Assembly (NCBI GenBank): GCA_001466705.2
Contig: LATX02000123.1
Span: 496,001-560,000 of the forward strand
Direction of reading: 5' to 3'
Source: Moniliophthora roreri
Taxonomy: Eukaryota > Basidiomycota > Agaricomycetes > Agaricales > Marasmiaceae
Length of the DNA: 64,000 bases
Numbering within the stretch: position 1 is the first letter of the stretch; every line of letters starts with the position of its first letter. Positions 34,565-46,108 of the stretch are shown here, one piece after another. Made by a program: the position numbers and the translations under genes. Below the pieces are notes generated by a model. That model did no database searches. It had not been told where the DNA came from and saw only the letters and a list, made by a program, of their open reading frames with translations.

Positions 34565-36373
34565 ATGACGGACGCTGGAGGAACTCCGTTCATTCCACCG
34601 CTCGGAATCGGTACCCCAAGTGGCGGTCACACTCCTCATTCCCAACCACAGCCTCTAGGTGCTCTACCTTATTCACCGAATGTGAATCCCCAACAAGCAT
34701 TCATACCAGAGCACATGCAGTCCCAGTCTAGTCCCTTCAGCTGGCACAATGCCAGGTGCGTCCTAGTTTGCCGGCGTATTCTTGTATATTACGCCCCCAT
34801 CTCGTACAAACAATCTAACTCTGTTTGGTAGACCAACGTTGCAAGGAGGGCTCAGTGCAGATTACACTGGATACCCTCAGTGGACTCCCCAGACTATCGC
34901 TGGAAATACACCATTACCTGGAGCTCAACCACCATTGCATCACACGCCTCATCCACATCCGCAGGCCTTTCCTAATACACCATTTGTTCCACCACAGATG
35001 CTAGGCCCTCATCCAATGATGAATACGATGATGAACCCAATGCTGATGGGTACACCGTACAATATGCCTCAAATGATGCCCAACTGGCCTCCACATATGT
35101 CGCCATATGCACCACCTCAACAATCCTTACATCCTCACGCACATGCCCATCCTTCTATGGCACCGCCCTGGGGTATGTTCCCTCCACCACACCCAGCACC
35201 ACCGCCCCAAGCGCAACCGGCACAACCACCGGCAGGACCATTTGACATGAGTGGAATGCAATCGGCAATGCTGAATCTGGGTAGAGCGACTGAACACGGG
35301 ACAGACAGGGTATCGAAATGGAACGCTGGACCAAATTGTACGTATTACTTTAGCCCCATCTTTATGGTGTCCTGACGCGATGCTTTTTAGACGGTCCTGT
35401 CCTTGAACCCTTTCTGACACGCATCCTCGAGGTTCAACCCGAGGTCAACCCACTCCTTACTCCGAAAGCTGACCCAGAGGAAGAACATATCAGATGGTCG
35501 ATGCTTCATTACTCAAACACCGCCCAACGCACCTCTGACCCTGGACACGTATCATGGTCTAGAGGCAGAGAGGAACCGGCAACATGGCCGCGTGTTACTT
35601 CCCTCTTACTCATTCCTACACTTAGTTCACTGTCGTCCATACCAACGGGTAACGCTGCTCTAAACGTTCCCGCAACGTATGCTGCGCCCAAGGTCATACT
35701 TACAACTCCGTTTACTATTCAAGTATACGCCCGGAAACCAGACATCGGTGTGACCTGTGGGGATGTCATCGACACCATCTCAGCTGCTCTCTACACTTCG
35801 ACCTCTGGATCTACGTTCAACAGTTGCCAGCACTCTGCTCTCAAGAAAGCGGCAGCAACGGCCTACAGACGAAACCGATCTACATTCACCGGTATGCCAG
35901 GCGGTCGACTTGGAGACGGAATGAAAAAGCTCGACTGGCTAGGAGAAGACTACACATTCGGAGGCGTGCAAGTAAACCCAAGTGCTGTCAAGGTGGGGTG
36001 CGGTTTTGGTAACGAGAATGGTGGTATGCCGTGTACGTTTGAGTTGGTTTGTGTTCCCCCTACGCAGGGGGAGTCGGCACCGGCACCAGCAGCTTTGGAA
36101 CGCGCGCCTTCAGCTCAGCCTAGTCCGAATCCTCCACCCCCGAGGATAGTTGAGCCTACACCGCCGCCGCCGCCGGTTAACGAGCTGGTAGCGCATCGGA
36201 ATCTGGATGGGCCGAGGAGAGAGAGGAGGAGTAGAGGTAATCTGCCTCCCGGGACACCGCATCCTGGTCTTAACCCGCTTGCTGCGAGTGTTATGTCAGT
36301 GTCGGATGAAGATGATAGGAGTATCAGGAGCGGTAGGAGCTCAGTGGCAACTACAAGCAGTAGGTTGAGCTGA
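34565..36373 (+). CDS. DUF6699 domain protein with Pro/His/Met-rich N-terminus
   Basis: Model: 34565-34755, 34832-35337, 35391-36373, giving 559 codons. The first 220 residues are low complexity, rich in Pro, His, Met and Gln (MMNTMMNPMLMGTPYN, PPPHPAPPPQAQPAQPP). The domain follows, starting YGPVLEPFL and NPLLTPK, with a core of WSRGREEPATWPRVTSLLLI, VTCGDVIDTISAALY and KKLDWLGEDYTFGG. That is the layout of DUF6699, common in Agaricomycetes and of unknown function. A Pro-rich, Arg/Ser-rich tail ends the protein. The second DUF6699 gene here (61170-62024) lacks the long N-terminus. The disordered N-terminus suggests a protein-interaction or condensate role, which is inference only. Confidence 0.85.
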
Positions 36374-37059
36374 GAGCTTGCTTCACCTTTTTATGATTAT
36401 ACTTTTGTTGTAACTGGATTCTTCTTGCATTTGTTCTCGCTGCAATATTGCTACTTCCAATTCTGAATCTCTGGTTAGATACATTACTAACACTTTTTTC
36501 CGTAACATACAATAAATTCATCCCATCTTCATGTTCTGTTCTGCATATCTTGCATTTTTTGATATCGTTGTGCACACTACATGTACGCCCTTCCTGATCT
36601 CTTCTCATATGTTGTATTTCATATTTCAACGCTCTAGCTGTACTAAGAGGAAATTCAGTAATTCCACTCCGACTTGCCCAAAATCCGCGATCATGGTGTT
36701 CGACCAAAAGGAGAAGGCTGTTCTTCCCTGCCACTACCACTACTACCACCATGATCTCGCTCCTTGTCGTCGCTCTCCACCCCGACTTCTAATATCAAGT
36801 AGAATCAAATTCAAAACAATCCAGACTACCAGGGGACTGAGCGCTTAGTATTTATTGCAACGCACAGCAATTTGAATTGTTTCCAGGCCTGACTTCGAAT
36901 CTCATTAATACGATGTGGACCTGAGTGGCCTTCAAACCTCCTTGCTTCCAACCATCACATTCTGCCAGGTTTATACTCTCATCAGGGCCTTTGTGAGTTG
37001 TTTAGTCTTTTCTCAAATCTGCGGTCTTACGGTGACGAAGAACTGGCAGAGCCGCTCCG
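36374..37059. other. intergenic region
   Basis: AT-rich 3' flank of the DUF6699 gene and 5' flank of the membrane protein. Short frames only; nothing recognised. Confidence 0.5.
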
Positions 37060-38346
37060 ATGGACATCTGTCAAATCTCCACCAACTCAGATATCGCAGG
37101 CGTCGGTGTGCGAGTAGCAACGTACATGCAAGCATGTGTAGCACTCCTAGTCACTCTCCTTGCCATCACCTATCGCTTTATGGATTCGTTTGCCAAGATG
37201 GTAGCTTCCGACAATGAAGATGGACTGGGATTTGCCCAAGGGTTGATTAGGCGAAAAGAGATCTCTTCGCTTCTTCCCGGATTAAAATCAACACTTGTTG
37301 GACTCCGGAATGGTCTTTTTGTCGCATCGGTTTCCGTGTTGATATCTGCCATCACTCTGGCCTACAGTGAAGAGGGTCTGACGGTGTACCACGGGTTGGT
37401 CACACTGAATCTCGCTCAGCTGAACAGTCTCAGTTCGCTCTTCGTATGGCTCGTCAACGCGTTCATGCATGAATCCTCAGACGTGGACTTTATCAATGTT
37501 GCGATGGGTGACGCGGATCTCGACGCAGAATCAACAACGAGCAGGGAGTACAGAGCCCTTCGAGTTCTGGTAAAGCAGATCCTCAAGGGAGCTGTCCATT
37601 TCGCCGTTCACGCAAGCTTGGCCGGTGGATTCGGACTTTGGTTTTGGTCCAACCAAAGTCGGTTTGAAGGGTATTCAGAGGGTTCGGAGTGTATCGCAAA
37701 CACCATGTATTGGTTCTTCATCCCAGTTGACAGTCACAACACCCGTCTGCGCGATTTCTTCCTCGCGTACAATGCTCTCCTTGTTTTCCCACTCACCGCA
37801 CCCATTGCAGCTACTTTGTTTAGCGTTGCTATTGCAATCGTCGTCATCACTCCGCTCATACCTGTTATGTTCTGGACTATGTCGGCACGACCACCTTGGC
37901 CCACGATCGGATTCATCTTCTTTCTTGGTGTACTGTGTGGAGGAGCGTATATTCTTCCAATGGCATTTTACATCTATTCGACAGAACAGACGATTCTGTT
38001 GAACCAAAGTGCATTGGCGGACAAGGAAGAGCGAAGCTGGAGTTATGGACAGACTCTGGCTTTAATTACTGCATTAATGTCAGTGGGCATGTTGGGCTGG
38101 GATGTTGTCAAGCTTGTGAGGGTGTTGGTGGCTAGTCCTGATGTAGTCGACGATGTGATTCCTGAAAGGCAGGACGAAGGAGTCGCAAAGTGAGATCTCA
38201 GAGATTTAAATCAGTTGGAGTGCTGACTCTCTTACAGATCAGAATCTGATGTCGAGGTGCCTACTTCTTCTGCTGTTTCATTGCGAGATAAGGAAACTAG
38301 CGTACGGCGAACCAGTGTACCAGGTGTTGAAATGGCTAATGTATGA
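37060..38346 (+). CDS. multi-pass membrane protein of a mushroom-specific family
   Basis: Model: 37060-38189 joined to 38238-38346, giving 412 codons; the intron begins GTGAGA and ends TTACAG. The start MDICQISTNSDIAGVGVR is a pattern I associate with a family of uncharacterised basidiomycete membrane proteins. Hydrophobic segments lie at about residues 22-42, 85-105, 115-135, 170-190, 225-250, 255-280, 285-310 and 340-360, so six to eight spans are likely. The spliced last exon adds a short hydrophilic tail rich in Ser, Val and Arg. Without splicing, a stop directly follows GVAK. No transporter or enzyme signature is visible and the function is unknown. Upstream frames near 36915 are not needed for this model. 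Confidence 0.75.
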
Positions 38347-38599
38347 TGCGGATGCGGACGCGGACGCGTGGAAACTCGATGAAGGGGTGTTCTGCTTCGG
38401 CTGGTAAACAGCATGTACTTACCTACTCGTACCGGGAGGTCGACGATGTCCCGACGAGGATCTGTCTACAGTCGAAATGTAGGCCGGTACTTGCCTTGGG
38501 TGCGGAGATGATGCATCGTTAGCAGCTGGTGTGCGGAAAAAGGTATATAAGGATCATCGGGAGTGAGACTTGAGTAAAAGGGACATTGGCTTCATTAAC

Positions 38600-39230
38600 T
38601 TGATTGGATCTGTATGGGAAAACATCACTGCTGCATCTCACATATGTCGTCGTCGGCCGTCACTGGCGGCAGGTAAAGGCCTTACGCAGACAATGAAATG
38701 GGTGCAAGGGCGCTTGCTCGCACAAGCGCGCAAAATTCCCAAGACGACACGGTTCTTGTATTCTCTGCCAGTGACCACCATGACCACCATGGTCTCAGCT
38801 ACTTATCTTAGTCCTAAACCCAATCCTAGGCATCGCGGCATCATTACCTTTCTGCCTTATTAGCGCAGATCGTTCAGCACCTTCAACTTGGAGCGGACTT
38901 CAACATCTTAGACATCCCCTTCAAGGGTCGTAGGCATTTCCTATCCCAAAAAATCCATCAATCCTGCGAATTCACCTCGGGGTAGTGCTCAGTTCTACGC
39001 CTCGTCTATAGATATCACATCTGCAAAGAATGTCACATCCGCTTGTAGCGTTCATTTTCCAAACGGATCAAAAACGGATTCAACTTCGTTAGAGGTAGAA
39101 ACTTCCTGGGCTCTACGGTGCCGAGCGTGGTGTTCTCGAGGAGATACAGCGACATGCACTCTACTACTAAGATGGTGCGGAGGGAAGACGGTCAAGGCGA
39201 GTTATGTTTAGTGCATTTCTGGTTAGACTT
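38600..39230 (+). pseudogene. F-box gene relic in duplicon A
   Basis: Matches 44840-45340 of copy B. Fragments read WENITAASHICRR and further Leu-rich pieces (STPFNLERTSTS-like in several frames), but stops and shifts are frequent. The region upstream of the break at 38600, which holds the F-box start in copy B, is absent here. Non-functional. Confidence 0.55.
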
Positions 39231-39610
39231 CATTTACTGACATTGCGTGCTGAAGGTTCTTTAGTACGCTCCCAAGGACAAGCAAATAGCGGCTGACATG
39301 TACAGCGACCCTCACTCACTGTAGTCTATGATATTGCTCATGGTCTCTCCGCTGGACAGGGAACGTTCTCATACACACCGAGGAAATGGGCTCGTGTTTG
39401 GCGGTTTTGCAAACGGTTAAACTCGGCACTTCTGGAGAACAAGGCGGATATTTTACACTTGATCTGAATGGCGAATGGTTGATCGACAGGAAGGACGTCT
39501 TTTATCGCGGAAGTCTCTTAAACTCTGAAAGCGTGAATAAGAAATCTCAAGGAGGAGGGAAGATTGGGAAGACACCAAACAACCATACCTGTTACCTGTA
39601 ACCTCACCAC

Positions 39611-39924
39611 TGTCACGATCCGGGCTCTATTTCACCATAGTCACACATCCGAAGTACGCAAGTCTCATATCTCTTACTTCCTTTATCTGCATTATCCACA
39701 CTCACCATACTCTGTACTCGTTTCACTTATTTGATATCTTAACCACAGTACTAGTATTTAAGAGTCTTGTAATTACCTAGTTCCTTAGTCAAATCAACTC
39801 TAATCTTTCCCTCTCTAATATTCTCCTCGAAAGCTCTTGCTTCTTCAGCACCTCAAACCCTCGTTCCTCATCCTTAGTAGAGGTCCAGACCCTTTCCGTC
39901 CCGCGGACCGGTCTGCCCCTCACA
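39611..39924. mobile_element. solo LTR with 5-bp target duplication
   Basis: The element is 314 bp, begins TGTCACGATCCGGG and ends CCCCTCACA (TG...CA), and is flanked by the perfect direct repeat ACCAC (39606-39610 and 39925-39929). In duplicon B the equivalent site (near 45757-45772) has a single (G)CCAC with no insertion, so an empty site exists inside the same window. No internal retrotransposon sequence is present. The LTR therefore inserted into copy A after the duplication, or was lost from B, and then recombined to a solo form. The 5-bp duplication fits Ty1 or Ty3 type integrases. Confidence 0.85.
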
Positions 39925-39934
39925 ACCACATGAA

Positions 39935-40042
39935 AGGCGGAGCCCTTCATTCAAGGCGATTATGAGGCGATGGGTATCGAAGGAACGTCGGTCGCCGCCT
40001 CAGCCTATCGGGTTTATTGGAACATTCGTCAGGTACATCCAT
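39935..40042 (+). pseudogene. C-terminal relic of an unknown gene, copy A
   Basis: The translation GDYEAMGIEGTSVAASAYR and NIRQV matches the end of the minus-strand frame at 57540-57857 (DDGETMGIRETSG, WNVLQV) in the inverted copy. Only about 30 codons are left here, convergent with the adenylate-forming gene. A parallel relic lies at 45776-45866. Function unknown. Confidence 0.45.
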
Positions 40043-40276
40043 ATATATCTCGACGACTTTCTCAATACTCAGCCAGTACGTTCTTTGTTGGCCATGAGCC
40101 AGGGTCCTCGCGATCAGTATGTTTGGTTCAAGGATTTCTGTATCGTAGAATAGTCGAGTGAGAATCTTTGCGTGCTTGTAAATAGTACATGTCATGTAAT
40201 TTGTCGAGTAGCAGTCCTGTACGTTGACGGTTGTACGCCTCAAATCATATGTCCAGTACACGCTTAAATTCCTCTT

Positions 40277-42144
40277 TTAATTATTGTAGATCTGATCCAA
40301 CACCTCCTTATACGCATCTTCCACCGCCCGTCTCCGTATATTTCCTTTGGCAGTCCGAGGAAGAGTGTTTGGAGCCACAACAACGATCATATCGCTTGAC
40401 TTGATGCGCTCGTGGGGCATGCGCTGCGAATGGAAAGGTTCGATCCGTTCGAAAATACTTTTCTTGACATCGTCGTCGCTTGAATTTGTCTTCGACTCGA
40501 TGAATAGTACAGGCGAGGGTCGCAGGTTTCCGACAGCGATGCAGTCGGAAGCCAAATCACTGCAGGTCTGCCGAACATTGTCTTCGATTGCTCTAAGATC
40601 TTGTCAGTGGTGTCCGGAGTTTTGGAATGGCCGCTTACCTCGTATCGCATCGAGAAGGACACATGATCCAGTCGTCGTTTCGTCCACAATAGATGTATCC
40701 GTTCTCAACCTGCCTCCACAAGTCACCGGTATGGAAGCATCCGTCTGCTGGGTCCAGAAACTCAGCATCAGGACAGTCTATTGAGTCTGGCAGAACGACC
40801 AGCTCTAGCAGTTGGAACTGTGAGTCCTCACGCGAGGAGGAAACCGGGACAAATTGGTAGGAAAGACCAGGGAAGTTCACAGGATAGAGAGCATTAGAAG
40901 GGTCCATCCTTGTTCCCCGCGAGAAAACCATAACGCCGGCAGACTCCGTCATGGCAAACAAATTCTGCAGGTCATGGTGTATAGTTAGATTTAGTAGCAT
41001 CCGTCAACCAATGAAGAAGCCTACAACTATGTTGATGTTATGCCGACATGCATATTCTTCCTCTGCCCGTGGTAACGCAGCACCCGACGATATGATGCTG
41101 TTCAAGTTGACAAGTGACGAAAGAACATCGCGATCTGACTTCGACAGAGCCAGCATCTTGACAAGTAATGGCGCAAAGAGAGTTAGGCCATTCAACGAGG
41201 CAAGGTCGATCGCAGCCAAAATTTCTTTTTCATCTATACAGTTCTTCATTTGGACCACGCAACTACCGCGTTGAATGGCAAAAACGAGCGCTCAAAATAT
41301 ACTTGTGTGAGCATATTTCATGAAAGTATAAGAATGGGACCCCCTACCAGAAAATTGACCCACGTGGCACACGCTCCCCCTACATGGCCCAAGTCAGTAT
41401 TGGGAATATCGTTCAAAGTAAATGATGAATCCATACACCCAGTTCTTAATGTCGATATGAGAACTTCCCGGGGAGGGTCCAAAGGAAAAGCCTCCATGTT
41501 TTTGGACAAGGGCATCTAACCACCGATAAGTTCCAGTAACAAGTTTCGGACTGCCAGATACAGATCCGCTGGTGTTAAAAATGATAGCTATGTCATTTTC
41601 GTTCATCTCTGACATAGGGGAGAGACAACTCTCTCCATATATCGCGATATCATCGATAGAGGTTACTGAATCATAGACTGGAATCTCCTGGATATCTTTG
41701 AGAACCTCTTTGACATCGCTATAACGGATAAAGGCCCTGGCATTTGACTTCTGCAACAGACCCTTGACAACGGCAGCACCAGGGAGGCGCACACCGCTGA
41801 AGGTATGAGGAATGTATCCGGCCCTTGTCACACTATACAGATTCACGGCATCGATATATTGCACTCCAATTAGGCTGTGACACAAGATGAAATTTCGTTT
41901 ACGTGCGAATATAGTATGCTCACCATATTCCTATAACTGACTTTGTTGGTATTCCGTCCCTTTTCAAGACGTGGGCCCAATACTTCGCAGCAGCATCCAC
42001 GTCCTGGGCAAATTGGCCTACGGAGATTGGCTCGTAATTCGTAACCTTGCCGGTAACGATGTCAATGACAGGGACTTTGAACAAGGTCGTTGAAGGGTCC
42101 CTAGACACAGCTTGCTCAAGAACGGTAAGATGGGTTCGAAGCAT
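40277..42144 (-). CDS. adenylate-forming (acetyl-CoA synthetase-like) enzyme, copy A
   Basis: Model on the minus strand: 42144-41924, 41874-41437, 41379-41348, 41290-41025, 40964-40639, 40592-40277, giving 532 codons with no stop. Motifs in order: P-loop region NTSGSVSGSPKLV, NWVGSVCHVGQFS across the 32-nt exon, the A5 region FAMTESAG, GDLWRQVENGYIYCGRNDDWI, and the C-terminal PNTLPRTAKGNIRRRAVED. These are ANL-superfamily features; such enzymes activate a carboxylate with ATP. No carrier or reductase domain follows, so it acts alone. The P-loop has Val where Thr is usual, and the C-terminal motif has Asn where the catalytic Lys usually sits (K shifted by two), so thioester or adenylate activity is uncertain. 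This copy has the most divergent middle exons of the three, notably FAMTESAG against FGMTEPGG. Substrate unknown. Confidence 0.85.
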
Positions 42145-42245
42145 CGTGAGGTATTTTGAGATGAAGGATGGTTGTTACGAGGAAGGATACCAGGCTGATC
42201 CGGCGGTACAAGGGAAATGTAGGGTCATAGGCTCGCGGCGAATAG

Positions 42246-42253
42246 CTTAAATA
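42246..42253 (-). promoter_or_regulatory. TATA-like box TATTTAAG of copy A
   Basis: Minus-strand TATTTAAG about 105 bp before the start codon at 42144. The same element at the same distance lies before the other two copies, inside a conserved upstream segment. Function is inferred from conservation and position. Confidence 0.5.
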
Positions 42254-43118
42254 CGAAACTGCTGCAGTTGCGTAAATGTAAGTAGTGAAAGGACCCGAGC
42301 CCGAGCTACTCTAGAGTGTAAAAGGGCACCTCTTGGTTCGACTGCCCGAGAAAAGGTTTGATGACTACCGGCATCTACAGGCACCGTATCGCTTAATCGT
42401 TCTGCGATTCTCGCGCACTACCAGAGTGCAACCCTGTTTTTGCTTGACAGAATTAACGGTGCTGTGAAGCGAACAAAAGTAGAGCTGAGTGACTTGAATA
42501 GAACATGAGAGCTGAAATACCCTGCCTCTGAGTCGAGAAGAGTTACTACGTGATAGCTATTCCTCCAGACAGACCGTAGATACCATTTCCATTCTGTGAT
42601 TTTCGTGCGCCATCGGAGTACAACTCCTCGTTGACCATGAATTGAATCGACAAGTACGGAGCAGAGTTTGCTGCGAAAAGAGAGCGAATAGAAGTGGAGT
42701 TCGTAAGTCGGATACGAAAGGTTTGTTAAGTGTGTCATAGCTGCAAGACATGTCAGTACGAAGCTTACCTTGAAACCCCGGGTGACCGTATTGACTCGGA
42801 ATCTGGTCAGTTGGCATCGAGGCCTTGAGGACGTGGTAGATAAGAACGCGACTCGCATTCCCACGCACACCCAGTTCCCGCATTTCTCAGAAATCGTGCG
42901 CTGACTAAGCAGGTGAAATCCATTGCGCAGACCCCATTTGCCTCGAACACAACTTCCACGTCTTCTGGGGTCAAAAACGATGTCTAGTATAGACTAGGAT
43001 ATGGTATGAATAGATTTCAACCAGTATAGACCATGAAGAGAAATCACACCCCCGACCAGATCCAGCACTCTTTCAAATCCATGCTCACTTGCGTCTCTCG
43101 GCTTTCTCTTTTCATCAT

Positions 43119-43452
43119 GCCAAGTTTCCCTCGTAGTCCGCCTCGGACGGCGCTAGACGTACCCATACCAATCCGGAGTTATCGCCGTGCTGAGGACCCT
43201 CGACGTCTTTTCAATGTTGAAGCTAACAAAGAAATCAGGAAGAAGAACCAGGATTGGAAACTATGTACCATCCAGCATGCAATTGATCCTCAAAATCCGA
43301 AAGGATCAGAGGTGACTATATCGACGTTGGAGATGGTGGAGGTCAGGAAGTCAAAGGTGTTATGGGAGCAGTTCAAGGGCGTGATACCCATACACTGGCT
43401 AAAATGGGCAGAAGGGAAAATAGAGAAAAAGAGGTCGAGTCGTCAAAGCTAA
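43119..43452 (+). CDS. hypothetical small basic protein
   Basis: An open frame starting MPSFPRSPPRTALDVPIPI, about 110 codons, is rich in Lys, Arg and Glu, with a Trp-containing end (LWEQFKGVIPIHWLKW). Another Met at 43033 lies in the same frame. The sequence after the stop stays coding-like in other frames to about 43690, so this may be one exon of a larger or broken gene. No domain recognised; it lies between duplicons A and B. Confidence 0.25.
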
Positions 43453-43699
43453 AACCCAAGGTGGTATACATACGGACGGTTGATCTGGTCAAACAAAGAA
43501 AAGGAGCAGGTGCTTCGGTTAGGTTCGTTGATGGGCTCGCGGCAGCATACAACCATCATCCTCCATCATCCTGTCTCTCTTCTACTTCTTACGAACGAGC
43601 ACATCCTTTGGTTCCGCGCCAACGAAGGTCGACTGCCGAGGACACGTTCAGCACAGGCTGACTGCTCGAAGGATCACTATCATTGATATCGAGAAAATT

Positions 43700-44020
43700 A
43701 TGTCAGGCAAGAAGATTCCTCTCGACAGATGCGAAGGCTTGACCCTCGAGGCATGGCGGGAAGCGGCCAGCAATTTCGTCGAGTTCCTCAGGTCAATCAA
43801 GGCTCCGGAAAGCATCGCTGAATTTTACGACAACCACTTCCAATTATTCTTTGACCAGGGCGACAGAGAGAGACGCTCTACCCACTCTGGGAACCCATGG
43901 AGCTTGAGAGACACGAGGAAATGCTCTCTCGACGTCTGGACCTCGAGAGATAATTTTTATCACGACGAGTACGAGAAGCATCGAGCTAGGAAGGGGCAGA
44001 GGAGAAACGCAAGAAGATGA
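43700..44020 (+). CDS. hypothetical protein, uncertain
   Basis: An open frame of 106 codons begins MSGKKIPLDRCEGLTLEAW, with a helical acidic first half (EFLRSIKAPESIAEFYDNHF) and a basic tail. It could be the 3' part of a gene that starts near 43119. No family match, and expression is unknown. Confidence 0.25.
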   Translation: MSGKKIPLDRCEGLTLEAWREAASNFVEFLRSIKAPESIAEFYDNHFQLFFDQGDRERRSTHSGNPWSLRDTRKCSLDVWTSRDNFYHDEYEKHRARKGQRRNARR

Positions 44021-44608
44021 GAGTTGAGCTGCACAAAGAATTATTGGAGGAGGTTCGGAAGGAAATAAGTGGTCGTAGTGGAGGTGGTCGTGTCGCTACT
44101 GAAATTTGGGATGGCCCTGATTGCGACTGACTATATTGGGAATGAGGTAGAAAGAGAAAACAATAATGGGTTCGATGTTTCGCTCTAGTTTCGTTTCCAA
44201 TGAATTCTTGGCATGTTCTTGCAGGAATTGACGTTCAGAGCTCGTCGGATGACTCGTAATGTACTTCACAACGCGACTCATCAGCAATGAACCTCCGTGT
44301 CCAGTTCAGGAAACTTCATCCGCAATTCTTGAATCGCCTCCGCAGAACTTAGGGCTGAAGCAGGTTACGTCGCACAGGAATCATTTCCTGACGCTGCGCT
44401 ATGCCACCATAATCCCCGCCCAGAGTTGACAAGACTGGAGACTAGTTTGTGACACTTCAAGGCAGGGAGTTTAGTGAATAGGCCTTCCAGGAACGGGTTC
44501 AGCTCGGAATTTCTTTATCATTCGATCTAGTGAGACATTTGTCGTGTTCTCCAAACCGTCGTCCAAACACTGACCGAGCCAGATTCTCAAAACTCAGATG
44601 GTCTCCCG

Positions 44609-45340
44609 ATGACTGGTATGAGCAGTCTTGGATTTTCATTCCCGCCGACATTCAATATTATCCTTCAGCTGACGACTCACGAGTACGAGGATAGCAAGTC
44701 GATGACTGCAGAAGACGTCGAGGTCACTCTCAGCCAACCTGTGAAACGCTCTCGGCATTTTTCATGTCTTTTACCAGCTGAACTACCGGCCAAAATCTGC
44801 ACCTTCCTTCTTCCACCAACTTACTCGCCCTCACCATATGACTGGAAAAACGTCATTGCCGCATCTCACATATGTCGTCACTGGCGGCAGGTAGTGCGCG
44901 CAAGGGCGCTTGCTCGCAAAAGCGCGCAGAATTCCCAAGCCCGCGACGGAACGTTTCTTGTATTCTCTTCCAGCGACCACCATGATCTCAACTACTTACC
45001 TTAGTCCTAAACTCAATCCTAGGCATCGCGGCATCACTACCTTTCTACCTTACTGGTGCATATCATCCAGCACCTCCAGCTTGGAGCGGACTTCAACGTC
45101 TTGGACATCCCCTTCGAGATTCAGACATTTCCTGTCCCAAAGGATTCATCAATCTTGCGGATTCACCTCGTGGTAGTGCTCAGTTATACGCCTCGCCTAT
45201 TGATGTCACATCCGCCTATAGTGTTCATTTTCCAAACGGATTCAATCTCGTTAGAAGCGGGAAACTTCCTGGGCTCTACGGTGGCCGAGCACGGCGTTCT
45301 GGCGGAGATGCAGCGACACGCGCTCTACTCCTAAGATGAT
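44609..45340 (+). pseudogene. F-box gene relic in and before duplicon B
   Basis: Codons at 44609-45004 include the F-box-like LLPAELPAKICTFLLPP and a typical second helix (NVIAASHICRHWRQVV). The frame then ends, and downstream Leu-rich pieces continue in other frames (IQHLQLGADFNVLDIPFEIQTFP at about 45060-45130). The F-box start lies outside the part shared with copy A. It is probably a decayed mushroom F-box gene, or a truncated protein of 131 residues could be made. Confidence 0.5.
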
Positions 45341-46108
45341 GTGGAGGAAAGACGGTCAAGCGAGTTATGCTTGGTGCGCTTCTGATAGACTTCATTTACT
45401 GACATTGCGTGTTGAAGGTTCTTTAGTACGCTCCCAAGGACAAGTAAATAGCTGATATATACAGCGACACTCACTCAGTGTAGTCTATGATACTGCTCAT
45501 GGTCTCTCCGTTGGACAGGGAACGTTCTCATACACACCGGAGAAATGAACTCATGTGCGGTTTTGCAAATGATTAGACTTGGGACTTCTGAAGAACAAGG
45601 CGGATATCTTACATTCAGTCCGAATGGCGAACGGTTGATCGACAGGAAGGACGTCTTTTATCGTGGGAAGTCTCTTAAACTCTGAAAGCATGAACAAGAA
45701 ACGTCAAGGAGGAAAGAAGAAGATTGAGAAAATACCAAAGAATCATACCTGTAACCTCGCCACACGAAAGGCGGAGCCCTTCATTCAAGGCGATTATGAG
45801 GCGATGGGTATTGAAGGAACGTCGGTCGCCGCCTCGGCCTATCGGGTTCATTGGAATATTCGTCAGGTACAGTCGTATATCTCGACGACTTTCTCAATAC
45901 TCAGCCAGTACGTTCTTTGTTGGCCATGAGCCAGGGTCCTCGCGATCAGTATGTTTGGTTCAAGGATTTCTGTATCGTAGAATAGTCGAGTGGGAATCTT
46001 TGCGTGCTTGTAGATAGTACATGTCATGTAATTTGTCGAGTAGCAGTCCTGTACGTTGACGGTTGTACGCCTCAAATCATATGTCCAGTACACGCTTAAA
46101 TTCCTCTT

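Larger units (their letters stand above)
38600..42880. repeat. duplicon copy A
   Basis: This stretch matches 44840-48690 (copy B) in direct orientation at high identity, and its right two-thirds matches 54735-57640 (copy C) inverted. Contents in order are F-box relics, a short C-terminal relic of an unknown gene, the adenylate-forming gene on the minus strand, and about 700 bp of its upstream DNA. Copy A is longer than copy B mainly because of the solo LTR at 39611-39924. Confidence 0.9.
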
